Part shown: in pieces, positions 1 to 9,277 of the stretch
Layout: each line of letters starts with the position of its first letter
How positions within the stretch are numbered: the stretch's first letter is position 1
Assembly: GCA_009602725.1 (NCBI GenBank)
Contig: WELB01000092.1
Span: forward strand, 120,624 to 143,189
Direction: 5' to 3'
From: Spirogloea muscicola
Lineage: Eukaryota; Streptophyta; Zygnematophyceae; Spirogloeales; Spirogloeaceae
Length of the DNA: 22,566 nt
The notes under the pieces: generated by a model
What the model was told of the DNA's origin: nothing
The model's input: only the letters and a program-made list of their open reading frames with translations
Database searches by the model: none
Made by a program: the position numbers and the translations under genes

Positions 1-69
1 CCCCGCCCGCCGCAGCCGCCGCCGCGCCCCGCCACTCCCGAGCCTGAGCCCGCGCCTCCTCGCGCTCAG
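1..69 (+). other. Intron tail upstream of the first visible ALDH12 exon
   Basis: This pyrimidine-rich, GC-rich stretch ends in CTCAG. The ALDH12-like frame begins directly after it, and the same frame carries a TGA at 45-47, so the coding sequence cannot extend further left here. The best reading is the 3' end of an intron whose upstream exon, with the start codon and targeting sequence, is outside the window. The acceptor is inferred from family alignment, not from transcripts. Confidence 0.7.
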
Positions 70-3000
70 TGGGAGGCCGCTGGGCGCCGGCCGCGCGGCA
101 GGCTGCGGTGGTGGACCCGCTCAACGGCGACCCCTTCCTGCGCCTCCCCGCCACCGCCTCCTCCGAGCTCCAGGTCTCGCCTCCCGCCTCCTGCCTGCCC
201 GCCTGCCTGCCCGCCTGCCGCGCCTGCGGGCCGCCGCGGCTCACTCGCCGCATGCCGCGCAGCCGTTCGTGGCGAGCCTGCAGGCCTGCCCCAAGTCGGG
301 TGTCCACAACCCGCTCAAGAACCCCGACAGGTGCGCCGCACCTTCTTGCGGCGCCTCGCGGCTCACCTGCGGCGCTCCCGCTGGCACGCAGCTCGCCGTG
401 GGCCTGGCCCTGCGGAGCCCGCTTGCCGGCCACAGTCGCTCCATGTGCAACCACTTCTCGGCCGCAGTGTAGCGTACTGACTATCCCCTCCTCAGTGGGG
501 ACCTCCCCCTGGTCTCTGCTTGTACCTGCGCCTCGCTGACCCTGCTCCTCCCGCCTTCGGGACTGCCTCCACGCGGCAGGTACTTGCTCTATGGAGACAT
601 CTCCGCCCGGGCAGCCGCTGCTCTCCGCGACCCTGAGGTAAGCCGCTCTGCATACTCGCCGCTGGGCCTCGAATGTACTTGAGTCTACCTCCTCCTGTCC
701 CTGCACTTCAATGCAGTGTTGCTTTCTGCAGTATCCGTGCGAATGGCGGACGACGGCTGGCACACATGCTCTGGCACACTGCAGATGAGGCCGATGCCGA
801 CCGAGCTACGCTGTGGCATGCAGGTGGCGGACTTCTGGGCGCGACTCATCCAGCGAGTGGCCCCCAAGAGTTACGCCCAGGCTGCAGCCGAGGTCTCGGT
901 CACACAAAAGTTCCTGGAGAACTTCTCCGGTGACCAGGTGCCTGTGCCCGTACTGGTTCGCACCCCTTGCTGCTGCTGTGCCGGCTGGCGTGTTTGCGGG
1001 CACATCCGTGAGCTGGACTCTTCACCCAGCCCCTCCTTGTCTCGGTTGTGCCAGGTGCGCTTTCTGGCGCGCTCCTTTGCTGCGCCCGGGAACCATGCAG
1101 GGCAGCAGAGCCAGGGCCTGAGGTGGCCGTATGGGCCGGTGAGGCCACCTTCTTAGAGCTGCATGTTGCATGGCTCTCCGATATATGGCTGGGATGGCCA
1201 GGGCTGCCGGTCGGCCCTCGCGTGGATCCGGTCGGTCCAACCGTCCTGACTGGCCGGCCAGCGGCTGCCCTCAGGTGTGCATTATCACTCCGTTCAACTT
1301 TCCACTGGAGATTCCTGCGCTGCAGCTGATGGGAGCACTGTACATGGGCAACAAGCCCCTCCTCAAAGCCGACTCGAAGGTGCGTGCTGACCGACTCGCT
1401 GCTTGGCCCACCCTGGGTGTCATTATCTGCAAGGGCCATCCCCTCCATGTTCTGCAGTCTTCACCTGCGGTCACCTCGCCGCTCAAGCAGGGGCTTTTGG
1501 GCTGTTGCACTCTGGACTTGGACATGGACTGTCCTTCTTCTTCTCCTTCTGCAGCCCTCTTTCTGCTTCCACAGCTCTCTCTTCCCAGGCCTAACAGTTA
1601 CTTGGAGGTGGTTGGCGTGCATGGCAGGTAGCTGTTGTGATGGAGCAGTTCCTGCGGCTCCTGCACGCGTGCGGCATGCCCCCCGAGGATGCGGACTTTG
1701 TCAACTGTGACGGCCCCATCATGACGGAGCTGATGCTGCAAGCAGGCCCGCGGATGACGCTCTTCACAGGCAGCTCGCACGTGGCAGAGGCTCTCTCCTC
1801 GTCGCTGCAGGGCCGAGTCAAGCTGGAGGATGCCGGCTTCGACTGGAAGATTCTTGGCCCTGATGTTGCACATGTGCGTCCTTCTGAGCCTTGCCGCAGC
1901 CCAGCTGGTGCCAGCAGAGCCAGGCTTCATACACTAGCTGCTCATGACAAGATAGCTTCTTTGCTCTTGGATTGCTCTGGTCGATGATGCTCTACAGGCA
2001 CACTTTGCGCTGCTCTGTGCCCTGCAGGAGGACTATGTGGCATGGGTCTGCGATCAGGATGCTTATGCCTGCAGTGGCCAGAAGTGCTCTGCACAGTCGC
2101 TTGTCTTCATTCATGAGGCATGACATTAATGTTGCCATTGTCTTTCACATCGTGCAATCTCTCTATCCCAATTAGAGTCACGTTAGCCTGTGCAGTCACC
2201 TATCTTGGAGCCAGATGACCGCCCTGAAAGCTCTTCCTCTTGCAAACATGCATTCAGGCGTGGTCAAAAGCTGGATTAGAGGCCAAGCTGAGAGCCCTGG
2301 CTGCGCGTCGGAAACTCTCAGATTTGTCTGTTGGCCCCGTACTCACGGTACAATTGCTAGCCTTCGACCTCTTCTTCTGTCCATACTTGTCCCCCTTCTT
2401 TTGACTGTTGTTTTGCTTTCACCCCTTCCAAAGCCGAGTAGGCCAGTTGCCCACGTCAGATGGGTGATTTGCAGGTAACGACTGCTCGGATGCAAGAGCA
2501 TGTAGCGAGGCTCTTGGACATCCCAGGAGCACGGGTTGCATTCGGAGGCCAGCCACTGCAAGGCCACAGCATTCCTGAAGTGTATGGTGCATTTGAGCCG
2601 ACCGCAATATATATCCCTTTGAAGGAGATGCTCCGGACTGCAGAGGCCTTTGACCTAGTCACGACCGAGATTTTTGGACCTGTTCAGGTTGGTTCGCTCG
2701 AGAGCGACTTGTGCTTAGCTCTTTTCCCCCCTTCAGGTGCCTCCTCCGTCATTGAAATCACCTCTCTTGAGCTTGAGGTTGTCGCTGGTCATCTTTGAAC
2801 CCCTATTAGCAGCGCCCACTTGCTGAAAAGTGGTGCTTGTCTTCCAGATTCTGACGGAGTATGCACATGGGGAACTCCCTTTGGTCTTGGAGGCCACTGA
2901 GCGCATGAAGGCTCATCTGACTGCTGCTGTTGTCTCCAATGACACCTTATTCCTGCAGGTGACATCATCGTTGACTGCTGCTCATAATGTTCATGGGACT

Positions 3001-3420
3001 CATGAGATTGTAAGCTGTCATTGTGTGAGATCATTAACTGTCAGGTCGTCATTTGTTGCAGTAGCTGACATTTTTCGAGTTGACACCAATATGTACAAGT
3101 GATGGGCAGGAAGTGCTTGCCAACACCGTGAACGGGACAACGTATGCTGGTCTAAGGGCGCGAACTACAGGAGCTCCTCAGAACCATTGGTGTGTACGCA
3201 TTTGTGCACACTGAGCTAGATCACTGTGTGTCTTCCACATCCCTGCTTGACAAGGGTGAAAGTGTGACTGGATGTGAGCAGGTTCGGTCCGGCAGGCGAT
3301 CCTCGGGGAGCTGGCATTGGCACCCGAGAGGCGATTCAATTGGTCTGGTCCTGCCACAGAGAGATAATCCATGACATGGGGCCTCTTCCCCGACCTTGGA
3401 CGTTGCCTCCTCCGACTTGA
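70..3420 (+). CDS. ALDH12A1: Delta-1-pyrroline-5-carboxylate dehydrogenase, mitochondrial (ALDH12 family), 13 exons, 5' partial
   Basis: This NAD-dependent enzyme oxidises glutamate-gamma-semialdehyde/P5C to glutamate, the second step of mitochondrial proline breakdown. Exons: 70-173, 263-330, 580-637, 824-937, 1055-1138, 1275-1379, 1628-1873, 2028-2117, 2258-2347, 2475-2687, 2848-2958, 3110-3189, 3282-3420. They join in frame to 499 codons plus TGA. Plant family members are near 550 residues, so roughly 55 N-terminal residues, including the targeting peptide, lie off the left edge. Visible motifs, numbered from the first whole codon: VDPLNGDPF near the start, PFNFP (oxyanion Asn about residue 150), FTGSSHVAE, LEDAGFDWK (likely general-base Glu region), GQKCSAQ with the catalytic Cys about residue 279 (codon 2085-2087), EIFGP, and the C-terminal TTGAPQNHWFGPAGDPRG block. 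Most introns are phase 0. All are GT-AG except one GC-AG. No internal stop or frameshift is seen, so the gene looks functional. Confidence 0.95.
2118..2257 (+). other. GC-AG intron inside ALDH12A1
   Basis: The upstream exon ends ...CATGAG and the next bases are GCATGA, not GT. Reading on gives an immediate TGA. The family-conserved residues before the junction (SLVFIHE) and after it (WSK) need the splice exactly here, and the acceptor CATTCAG at 2251-2257 is normal. A GC donor is the simplest explanation; a GT-to-GC mutation that damages splicing is the alternative. Confidence 0.75.
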
Positions 3421-3600
3421 TTATATTTCTTGGTCGCTACAGGACCATTTTGTTAACTGCCACCGCATCTGGCGGCTATTCTTTTACCACTAAGAATTGC
3501 ATGGTGGTGTTGTGCTCCTTGCCTGCAGAGAGACCTTGTTGCTGTTAAATTAATCATCGTGTCTGTAATTTGTTGGTGCATAAGTGCTTGACATGATTTA
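3421..3600 (+). other. Probable 3' UTR of ALDH12A1
   Basis: Base composition changes from GC-rich coding sequence to AT-richer DNA straight after the stop codon. A TGTAA element at 3564-3568 lies in a T-rich stretch and could act as a polyadenylation signal of the UGUA/UGUAA kind used by plants and green algae. No canonical AATAAA is seen. The cleavage site is not determined. Confidence 0.4.
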
Positions 3601-3639
3601 TGTATCTGAGCCTCGTACGCGTTGCATCAGCTTGCCTTG

Positions 3640-4430
3640 GATAACACCCGCACTTGCATTCGTCTAAGGCTCGATATGGACAAGCCATGCATCGCGTTGG
3701 AAGAAAGGCTTGCGGCTCTCTTGATGGTAGTCAGTTGTCCATTTGCCTACAGCTTGTTGGCAGCAGTCTGGTAGTTGATACAGTCGAGTTGGTGTTATGG
3801 TGCGAGATTGAGAAGAAGATTCCTCTGCATCGTTTCTGTGTTCTGCAGTATATTGTAGTGTAGTCCTTTCTCCGGCTCCTCTTGCTTTGGCTTTGGACAT
3901 TGTCCATTCTTTTTTGGGCTGGCTTGGCCAGCCCCTCTTTTCTATGGGCGCGCTTTTCTTGAAGAAACACTCTTCCAGTAGAGGCCGATGGCTGTGGTTG
4001 ACCTGCCCAGAAATGGAACGAACAAGGTCCTAACGGGCCAGATGATCGTCAGGCACACAGGCAAATCTGATGTTGGATACGATGAGCGAGTCATATGGGT
4101 ACCCCTTGCGGAAGCAACTACTTCTTGAAGTGCAGAGGCCAGCGATACACAGTTTCATACGAAGCTTGATGAGGACCAGGCCGCCACCCAAAGCAGTTCC
4201 TGTGGCCGAAGATGTTATGGCCATCAGGGTTAGATGTAGATACTCGTGCTTACTTTACTGCTGCCACAATAATCATTGCAGTACCTAAACAGGAACAAAG
4301 ATCATAGAATGCTGATTTGACTGACCGCATTAAGCCCAACGCCGGCAGCTGCTGCGCATGTCCTCACCCCCTCACACATTGTCCGGGTCATTTTGCGTGG
4401 CGCAAATCTGAAGCTGGAATCCGAGGTGGG
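3640..4430 (+). other. Unidentified coding-looking fragments (possible exons of an unknown gene)
   Basis: Several short frames here look more protein-like than their surroundings but match no family I recognise. They are: a 32-codon frame from the ATG at 3676; a 46-codon frame at 3988-4128 starting MAVVDLPRNG; a segment at 4136-4228 bounded by TGCAG and GGTTAG, reading RPAIHSFIRS...; and a segment at 4349-4425 bounded by GGCAG and GTGGGT, containing HVLTPSHIVRVILRGANLK. The phases of the last two do not join simply, so a single gene model is not established. They could be exons of a small gene, relics of a gene fragment carried by a transposon, or chance. Confidence 0.2.
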
Positions 4431-5639
4431 TAGGTGTGTCATACATGGATTGCGTGCTCATGTGTTGCAACGAGGTGATCTGAGGTGGCAACGATTGGAT
4501 GGCTCAGGCTAAGGACCTTCCGAAACCGCTGCCGCTTCCAATCAAGACCGTAAAATATGCCAATAGTGGACAGTCCGCAGCTTGTAAATCCTCCTGCAGT
4601 CGGATGCACTGGAGAGCCGTGAGCCTCTGCTTTCTCCCAATCGGTCCCAGACCGTCTCCGCATCATATATCCAGCAGCATGCTACACCCCTCCCTGTGGG
4701 AGGCCTGCCTGCCATAAAAGTAACGTCTGCACAACTTCTATTCCTGCACATGCAGACAACTACATGCAGACAACTACGTGCAGGTGGCCGACAGGTGGCC
4801 GACGAGTGGGTCTTGGCAGGTGTCTGTCATTTGAGAATACGTCCTGCCAGTTATGTGTACGGTGGGCCAACAGGCAAATGTCGAGAATTGGTACAACATT
4901 TAACGCCGGTAGTTACCAAGTGCCTGCAGCCCATCGACCGCTGAGATGGCATGCAAATTACATCAGCTAAGTGGCCCCCCACGATTGATGAGTGACGACG
5001 ATGTCGTGGTCGTCGTACATCTTGACTCGGCCAGCTCTTGGGATTGCACCACGTACTACACCAGGTGTGGCAAGTGCGAGGTGCCGCAGCCAGACCATCG
5101 GTCCATACCAGTAGAAGCCCTGGTACAATCATAATGTAGTCATCTTCTATAGAAGCCGTGCCATGAACGAAAGGACAATGTCTCGCCTAATGGCAGCTAA
5201 GCTCGTGCAGTATCCCTATAAGTCGTTGCAATTGCAGTGTCACCATATGCTACGAGGTCGTCAAGTCTCGCAAGTAGGTGCAGAGATGGGCCGGAGCTCC
5301 TAGGTTCGTGTGAAGAGTGGTAGCCTGTGAAGAGTTGCCATTCGCTGGATAATGAGATGTGTCGGTGTTAACACTTAGCTCGATGGACCGGCCTTTACGA
5401 GGCCAGCAGCAGCCAGTCTGTTAGCTTCCAATTGATATCGTTCTGGCCACTTATTCCAGTCCAGTGGGTCGAAAGCTCGTGTTGACTTCTTGGAGACGGG
5501 CCCGTCGTGCCAAATGTGGGCAACAGGTCAACTCGGGAGCAAGTCACTTGTATCGTCGTCAATCTGTCATGTATCAGCCCGCAGCAAGACCTTGTCCGCT
5601 TTCCCTTGTCCATCCCTTTGTGCTGGCCTCTCGCAGCCA
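4431..5639. other. Intergenic stretch with no recognisable gene
   Basis: No frame here shows a domain, motif or splice-bounded exon that I can support, on either strand. The only structure noted is a pair of short tandem duplications at 4752-4806. Open frames are under about 130 codons and look like GC-driven chance. Confidence 0.5.
4752..4806. repeat. Two adjacent short tandem duplications
   Basis: ATGCAGACAACTAC occurs twice in a row, followed directly by two copies of GGTGGCCGAC. They are short, imperfect at the junctions, and sit in otherwise featureless DNA, consistent with replication slippage. Confidence 0.7.
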
Positions 5640-5808
5640 CTGCTCTCGATATGGACGCGCTGTTGCACCTCGAGGGGCCAACGTGTCGGAAGAAAGACGA
5701 GCCACCAAGGCCCCCGTGCGGGACCACCTGGCCAGGCCAGGTCGGTCTTAAGCCAATCAGGTAAGCGTAACCCACCCGGTTCACACAACAGACAATGGGA
5801 ACTTTACA
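5640..5808 (-). repeat. Partial 3' LTR of a decayed gypsy element (Gypsy-1)
   Basis: The plus-strand segment around 5699-5740 closely matches the segment around 16543-16585 in the LTR at 15946-16647 (shared GGCCCCCGTGCGGGACCACC). It ends in ACTTTACA, the complement of an LTR start, next to a polypurine tract. The element is therefore read on the minus strand, and this is the U3 end of its 3' LTR. Left of about 5640 the match fades and no TGTAA-type outer edge is found, so the LTR is truncated or too diverged to delimit. Confidence 0.65.
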
Positions 5809-5822
5809 TTTCTCCCCACTTA
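5809..5822 (-). other. Polypurine tract of Gypsy-1
   Basis: On the minus strand this reads TAAGTGGGGAGAAA immediately before the LTR start TGTAAAG. It is the expected position and composition for the plus-strand DNA primer of an LTR retrotransposon, and it resembles the tract of Gypsy-2 at 18675-18688. Confidence 0.7.
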
Positions 5823-5884
5823 GATATTCACGTCCGTGGAAACGGGAACAACCAGAGGAGCGTACATCTGACAGTTGCGACCTC

Positions 5885-6440
5885 TACGTAGCGGAGGGGA
5901 GTTACCACCCTGCGCGAAGTAGTCACGGAGAGCAGCCGGGCAATTGGCGGCAGGCTCTCAAGTGTGGTGCTCATGCCCCTAGCCGAGCCACTTCACAAGA
6001 TACTGACGTTTCCTACGTTCACGGGAATCGTCCCGGTGTAATAGGATGTCCTCCACCTCGTACTCAAGCTCATCCGCGAGCAAGATAGGAGGCGAGGTTG
6101 GTTGGGGGGGCGGTTGGACGCGGCCATCCGAATGGAAGGCCCGGAGCTGCGACACGTGGAACACATGGTGAGTCTTCCACTATACTAGTGTACTGAGCTC
6201 ATAGGACACCTTGCCAATAAGGCGTACCACGAGGTAAGGTCCAATCCACTCGGGTAGCAACTTGCGCGTACCCACTGCTCGCAAGGTGCTTTGTATTCAA
6301 CAGTACTTGAGCACCCACGTCGACGGACACGCCCTTCCGACACTGTCAGCACAAGCCTTCTGCCTCCTCTGGGCAATCTCCGATGGATGCCGGTCCATGG
6401 GCCTCCGAGAGGATTCCAGTAAAGGCGACAGCAACCGGAA
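5885..6440 (-). pseudogene. Gypsy-1 integrase C-terminus and chromodomain, decayed
   Basis: Read on the minus strand from about 6420, the segment shows EIAQRRQKA, then TRKLLPEWIGPYLVVRLIGKVSYEL, a typical integrase C-terminal fold of Ty3/gypsy elements. Next come FHVSQLRAF and a proline-rich linker, then a chromodomain beginning YEVEDILLHR and containing QYLVKWLG. Chromodomains target integration to particular chromatin in chromoviruses. Frame changes occur near 6310 and 6180, and within the chromodomain a Tyr codon and a Trp codon have become stops (about 5985 and 5965). It aligns well with the intact chromodomain at 18733-19092. Reverse transcriptase and the integrase core are absent to the right, where unrelated repeats begin at 6469. 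Confidence 0.85.
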
Positions 6441-6468
6441 TGCGTTACGGCCTCCCCATCTGCAAAGG

Positions 6469-6866
6469 TGTAATGGATGGTGTGGATCGCCAAGCCCGGG
6501 CTGCCGGCGGCCCGAGGAGAAGCGGGGAAGGCATTGGGACGGGGCGGAAACTGTGAAATGGTCACAGCATCGGCAAGGGTTCAGGTGTAAGGAATGCTGT
6601 GGATCGCCAAGCCCAGTCTGCAGGCCGCGCGAGGAGAAGCGGGGAAGGCATTGGGATGCATGGGGCTGCAACTGTATATTGAGCAACGCTTACTGCAGGG
6701 GCAAGGGTCTAGGGGTCCGAGGTTGGGTGAAGCTGTAAGCAATGCTGTAGATCGCCAAGCCCGAGCTGCCGGCGGCGCGAGGAAAGGCGGGGAAGGCATT
6801 GGGATGGGGCTGCAACGATTAGAATGAGCAACGGTTACTGCAGGGGCAAGGGTCCAGGGTTCCTAG
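6469..6866 (+). repeat. Three tandem copies of a truncated LTR head
   Basis: Units at 6469-6585, 6586-6733 and 6734-6866 each open with TGTAAnnnATGnTGT(G/A)GATCGCC and share GAAGCGGGGAAGGCATTGGG and GCAAGGGT segments. The same sequence forms the first 130 bp or so of LTR-B at 13675 and, more diverged, LTR-A at 10032, where it is followed by about 550 bp of further LTR. Here only the head is present, three times, with slightly different cut points. Short frames on both strands are by-products of the repeat. Confidence 0.85.
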
Positions 6867-7257
6867 TGTTGGAAAGAGTGTTCCATGTAACCTCTTTGCT
6901 GCTAGCTTCATATGGTCTAGGTCTAGCTGTCCTGTGTGGAGCTGCGTTGTAGCTCCTTGGGATGCTCATCACGGACAGTGGTAGGCGAGGATTAGGAGGG
7001 CCCAGGGTTTATCCCAGCGGTTGGTAGATCGATTGGATCTCCACCGTAGGGTTTGGGGTCGACCCGTGAGATCCTGACCGTCGGGCGCTAGGGCGCGCCG
7101 TCGGGCTGGGGTATATCAGACACTGGAGGGCAGTTGGCCCTTGCTCTTCTCGACACCTTCGGGCCCGCCTAGTTCGGTCGCTCCCCAGTCGCCGCCGCGT
7201 CGGTCGCCGCCGCCGACGCCGCCGCCGTCGCTACGCCATGGCCGGCGCGGCTCAACA
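6867..7257 (+). repeat. Copia 5' LTR
   Basis: Begins TGTTGGAAAG and ends CTCAACA, directly followed by a primer-binding site; TG...CA ends and a TGTTGGAA start are typical of Ty1/copia LTRs. Length is 391 bp. A TATA-like motif lies at 7112-7116, about 145 bp before the 3' edge. The left flank is CCTAG (6862-6866); no partner 3' LTR is seen, so no target-site duplication can be checked. Confidence 0.75.
7112..7118 (+). promoter_or_regulatory. Likely TATA box of the copia LTR
   Basis: TATATCA sits inside the LTR in the position expected for the U3/R boundary, about 126 bp upstream of the first gag ATG. No transcription start data are available. Confidence 0.45.
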
Positions 7258-7870
7258 TGGTATCAGAGGGCCGGTGGGCGGCACCGAGAAGTTCGAGGGG
7301 CAGGACTGGCGGACATGGCGGAGCAAGGTGGAGGTGACGCTGCGGGCGTCTCGCGTGTGGAGCGTTATCTCGGAGGAGATGCCCGGCCGGAGGCAGTCGT
7401 CAAAGTTCGCCAGGAGTGGGATGAACGGGACGCTGTCGTCTTGGCGTTTCTCTTGAATAGTTTGGACCAACACCATCTGACGCAGGACTTGCCGGCTGCA
7501 AGTGCTGCGGAGGCTTGGAGGAAGTTGGTGGACTACTGCGAGCCGGCTGGTCCGCAGAGGGCGGTCATTGCGCAATGGCAACTCCTCAATCTGAGGATGG
7601 AGGAGGGGAGCAGGCTAGCTGACCACTTGAGTAGCTTCAAGCGGGTGGTTGACGAGCTTCAGGCTCTGGGTGTCCACATTGACTCGAAGTTCCAGGTGTC
7701 AATTCTGCTTAACAGCCTCAAGCATGTCAGCAAGTTTGACATGGTCATCACCTTCCTGGATGGTGTGGATGAGGACAAGAGGACGCTGGGGTACGTGTGG
7801 GAGCTGAGGAATCAGCTGGAGCGCAAGAAGGAGTTTGGCTACAAGCTGGTGTACAACTCAACTTGGAAGT
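7238..7870 (+). pseudogene. Copia gag (UBN2-type), one frameshift, 3' truncated
   Basis: The first frame starts at ATG 7238 and contains KFEGQDWRTWRSKVEVTL, the N-terminal signature of copia Gag. At about 7384-7392 it shifts into another frame, which continues with VKVRQEWDERD, LNSLDQHHL, AAEAWRKLVDYC and LLNLRMEEGSRLADHLSSF, the helical core of the Retrotran_gag_2/UBN2 family, and reaches ERKKEFGY near 7850. A one-base deletion at the shift explains this. Gag would package element RNA in virus-like particles. No zinc knuckle, protease, integrase or RT of copia type follows; a gypsy fragment starts instead, so the element is truncated. The 7238 start lies within the LTR and no later in-frame ATG precedes the conserved region. 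Confidence 0.85.
7258..7270 (+). other. Copia primer-binding site (tRNA-iMet type)
   Basis: TGGTATCAGAGGG abuts the LTR end with no spacer and matches the plant initiator-Met tRNA 3'-end complement (TGGTATCAGAGC-type) over its first 11 bases. Unusually, it lies inside the open gag frame that starts at 7238. Confidence 0.85.
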
Positions 7871-8009
7871 CGTACCTTCACACGCATCCAGCTTTGGCTG
7901 TGTATCTGATTTCGATGATGAGTAATGAGTTTCCCCCTGGCTCTGTAGTACGTGTGGTAGGTAGCCTCACCTGGTGCGGCACTTGACAATCAGTCAACAA
8001 AGCAGTTGG
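7871..8009 (+). other. Junction between copia and gypsy remnants
   Basis: The frame open since 7393 continues to a stop at 7984-7986 but loses resemblance to Gag after about 7860. The sequence does not clearly match gypsy protease either. The breakpoint between the two elements lies somewhere in this stretch. Confidence 0.4.
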
Positions 8010-9277
8010 ATGCACTTCCCGAACTCCTCTGGACGGGTTGCCTCCTCATCCGAAGTGGCTCAATGACGTCCGCTCTGCTGCCGTACTGCCCTCTGTATCG
8101 ACTATTTACTCTGGAGTGTTGAGAGATACAATCCCACGTGGCGGACTTGCTAGAGTACGGGCATAGTGAGGCCCTTCAGTCGCCGTATGGTGCACCTATC
8201 CGCTTTTTTGTGAAGCACTATGGTGGTTATCGGATGTGCATCCAGCATCGAGCTAAACCCAAGCTCATTGTCAAGGACCGGTGCCCTTTGCCAGGCATTG
8301 ATGATCTGTGTGATCGTCTCCGATAAGCAAGTGTGATTTGCTCTCTCGAATTGTCAGAGCTTATTACCAACTTTGTGTTACGCCTTGGGCAGTTCCGAGG
8401 TTCGCTTGTTGTGCGGCGCTCGGACTTTTTCAGCCCCGTGTCAGGCTGTGATAATGGAAGTCTTTGGCCCTCTCGTATGCCTCTGTGCTTGTATACTCAT
8501 GAAACTACCGGTGTTTGTAGCATGCCCGAGGATCACGTATTGCACCTGCAGCTAGTGCTGCATTTGCGACGTGAAAATCATCTGTATGCCAAGTGTGTGT
8601 GATCATTATTTAGGCATGCTGTGGGGTTTGCGTCAACCCCCAGTAGTAATCCAGTGCGTAGACTGACGTAAAGAACTGGATAAGTGCCACGGAATGTGCC
8701 GCAGTTGCATTTCTTTTGGATTCGCACAGTATCCCCGTTCCTGTCAGGAGATCTGTAAGGACACGGAAGTATGGCAGCTCCTCTTCCGAAGCTCACTCGT
8801 GAGGACGTACCCTAGGGTGGACGTCCAAATGCCAGAGGGCATTTGAGGAAAACCAATGGGTCCTAGTATCCCCACCTGTTTTGGGCCTTGCCTCCAGAAG
8901 GCGCTCCATCGTCGTCAAATGGGATGCGACGCTCTTTGATCGGCATGTGTGCCCGTTCTCTTGCAGGGTCACCCCGTAGCGCTTGAGATTCGCCTGATCA
9001 GTCCTTTAGGGCGCATCTCAATGACGGGGGGAGCAGAGCTCCTTCATATTGTGCACGCCCTCCATGTGTGGTAATGCTATCTCGAGGGTGCTGAATGTAC
9101 AGTTGTAACGGGCCATCGCCAGTCGACCTTTTCCTTCGCACACAGCAGCACTCGAGTAGGCGTCAAGCTTGGTGAGCTTGTCGTACGGTACCATATCAAT
9201 CCTGTGGGCGTACCACCCTGGAAGTATCAATGCTGCGGACCCAGCGGCCGCAATATTGTAGGGGCTGATGTGGCGCC
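8010..9277 (+). pseudogene. Ty3/gypsy reverse transcriptase and RNase H, heavily decayed
   Basis: Pieces in changing frames follow the normal Ty3/gypsy order. There is a pre-RT DGLPPH (about 8034), then an RT start ADLLEYGHSEALQSPYGAPI with GGYRMCI and VKDRCPLPGIDDL (8138-8326). Then come an RT thumb HLQLVLHLRRENHLYAK (8540-8595), the RT/RNase H connection PLPKLTRED then WTSKCQRAFEE (8775-8850), and RNase H pieces PVLGLASRRRSIVV (about 8877), ELLHIVHALHVW (9036-9072, then a stop), YLEGAECTVVTGH, and a final RYHI...PPWK. There are at least four stops and several frameshifts. The YxDD active-site region is not recognisable. The fragment is plus strand, opposite to the Gypsy-1 to -3 remnants, and is cut at 9277 by a solo LTR. 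Confidence 0.85.

Noticed and set aside
69-539. 156-codon plus-strand frame across the ALDH12 start
   Set aside because: Only 70-173 aligns with the family. The rest runs through intron 1, where the true exon (263-330) is in another frame.
900-1448. 182-codon minus-strand frame over ALDH12 exons
   Set aside because: It is antisense to the well-supported enzyme exons, has no domain, and is explained by GC-rich composition.
5395-5784. 129-codon minus-strand frame as a gene
   Set aside because: Its right end lies in the Gypsy-1 LTR fragment and it has no motif; probably chance in GC-rich DNA.
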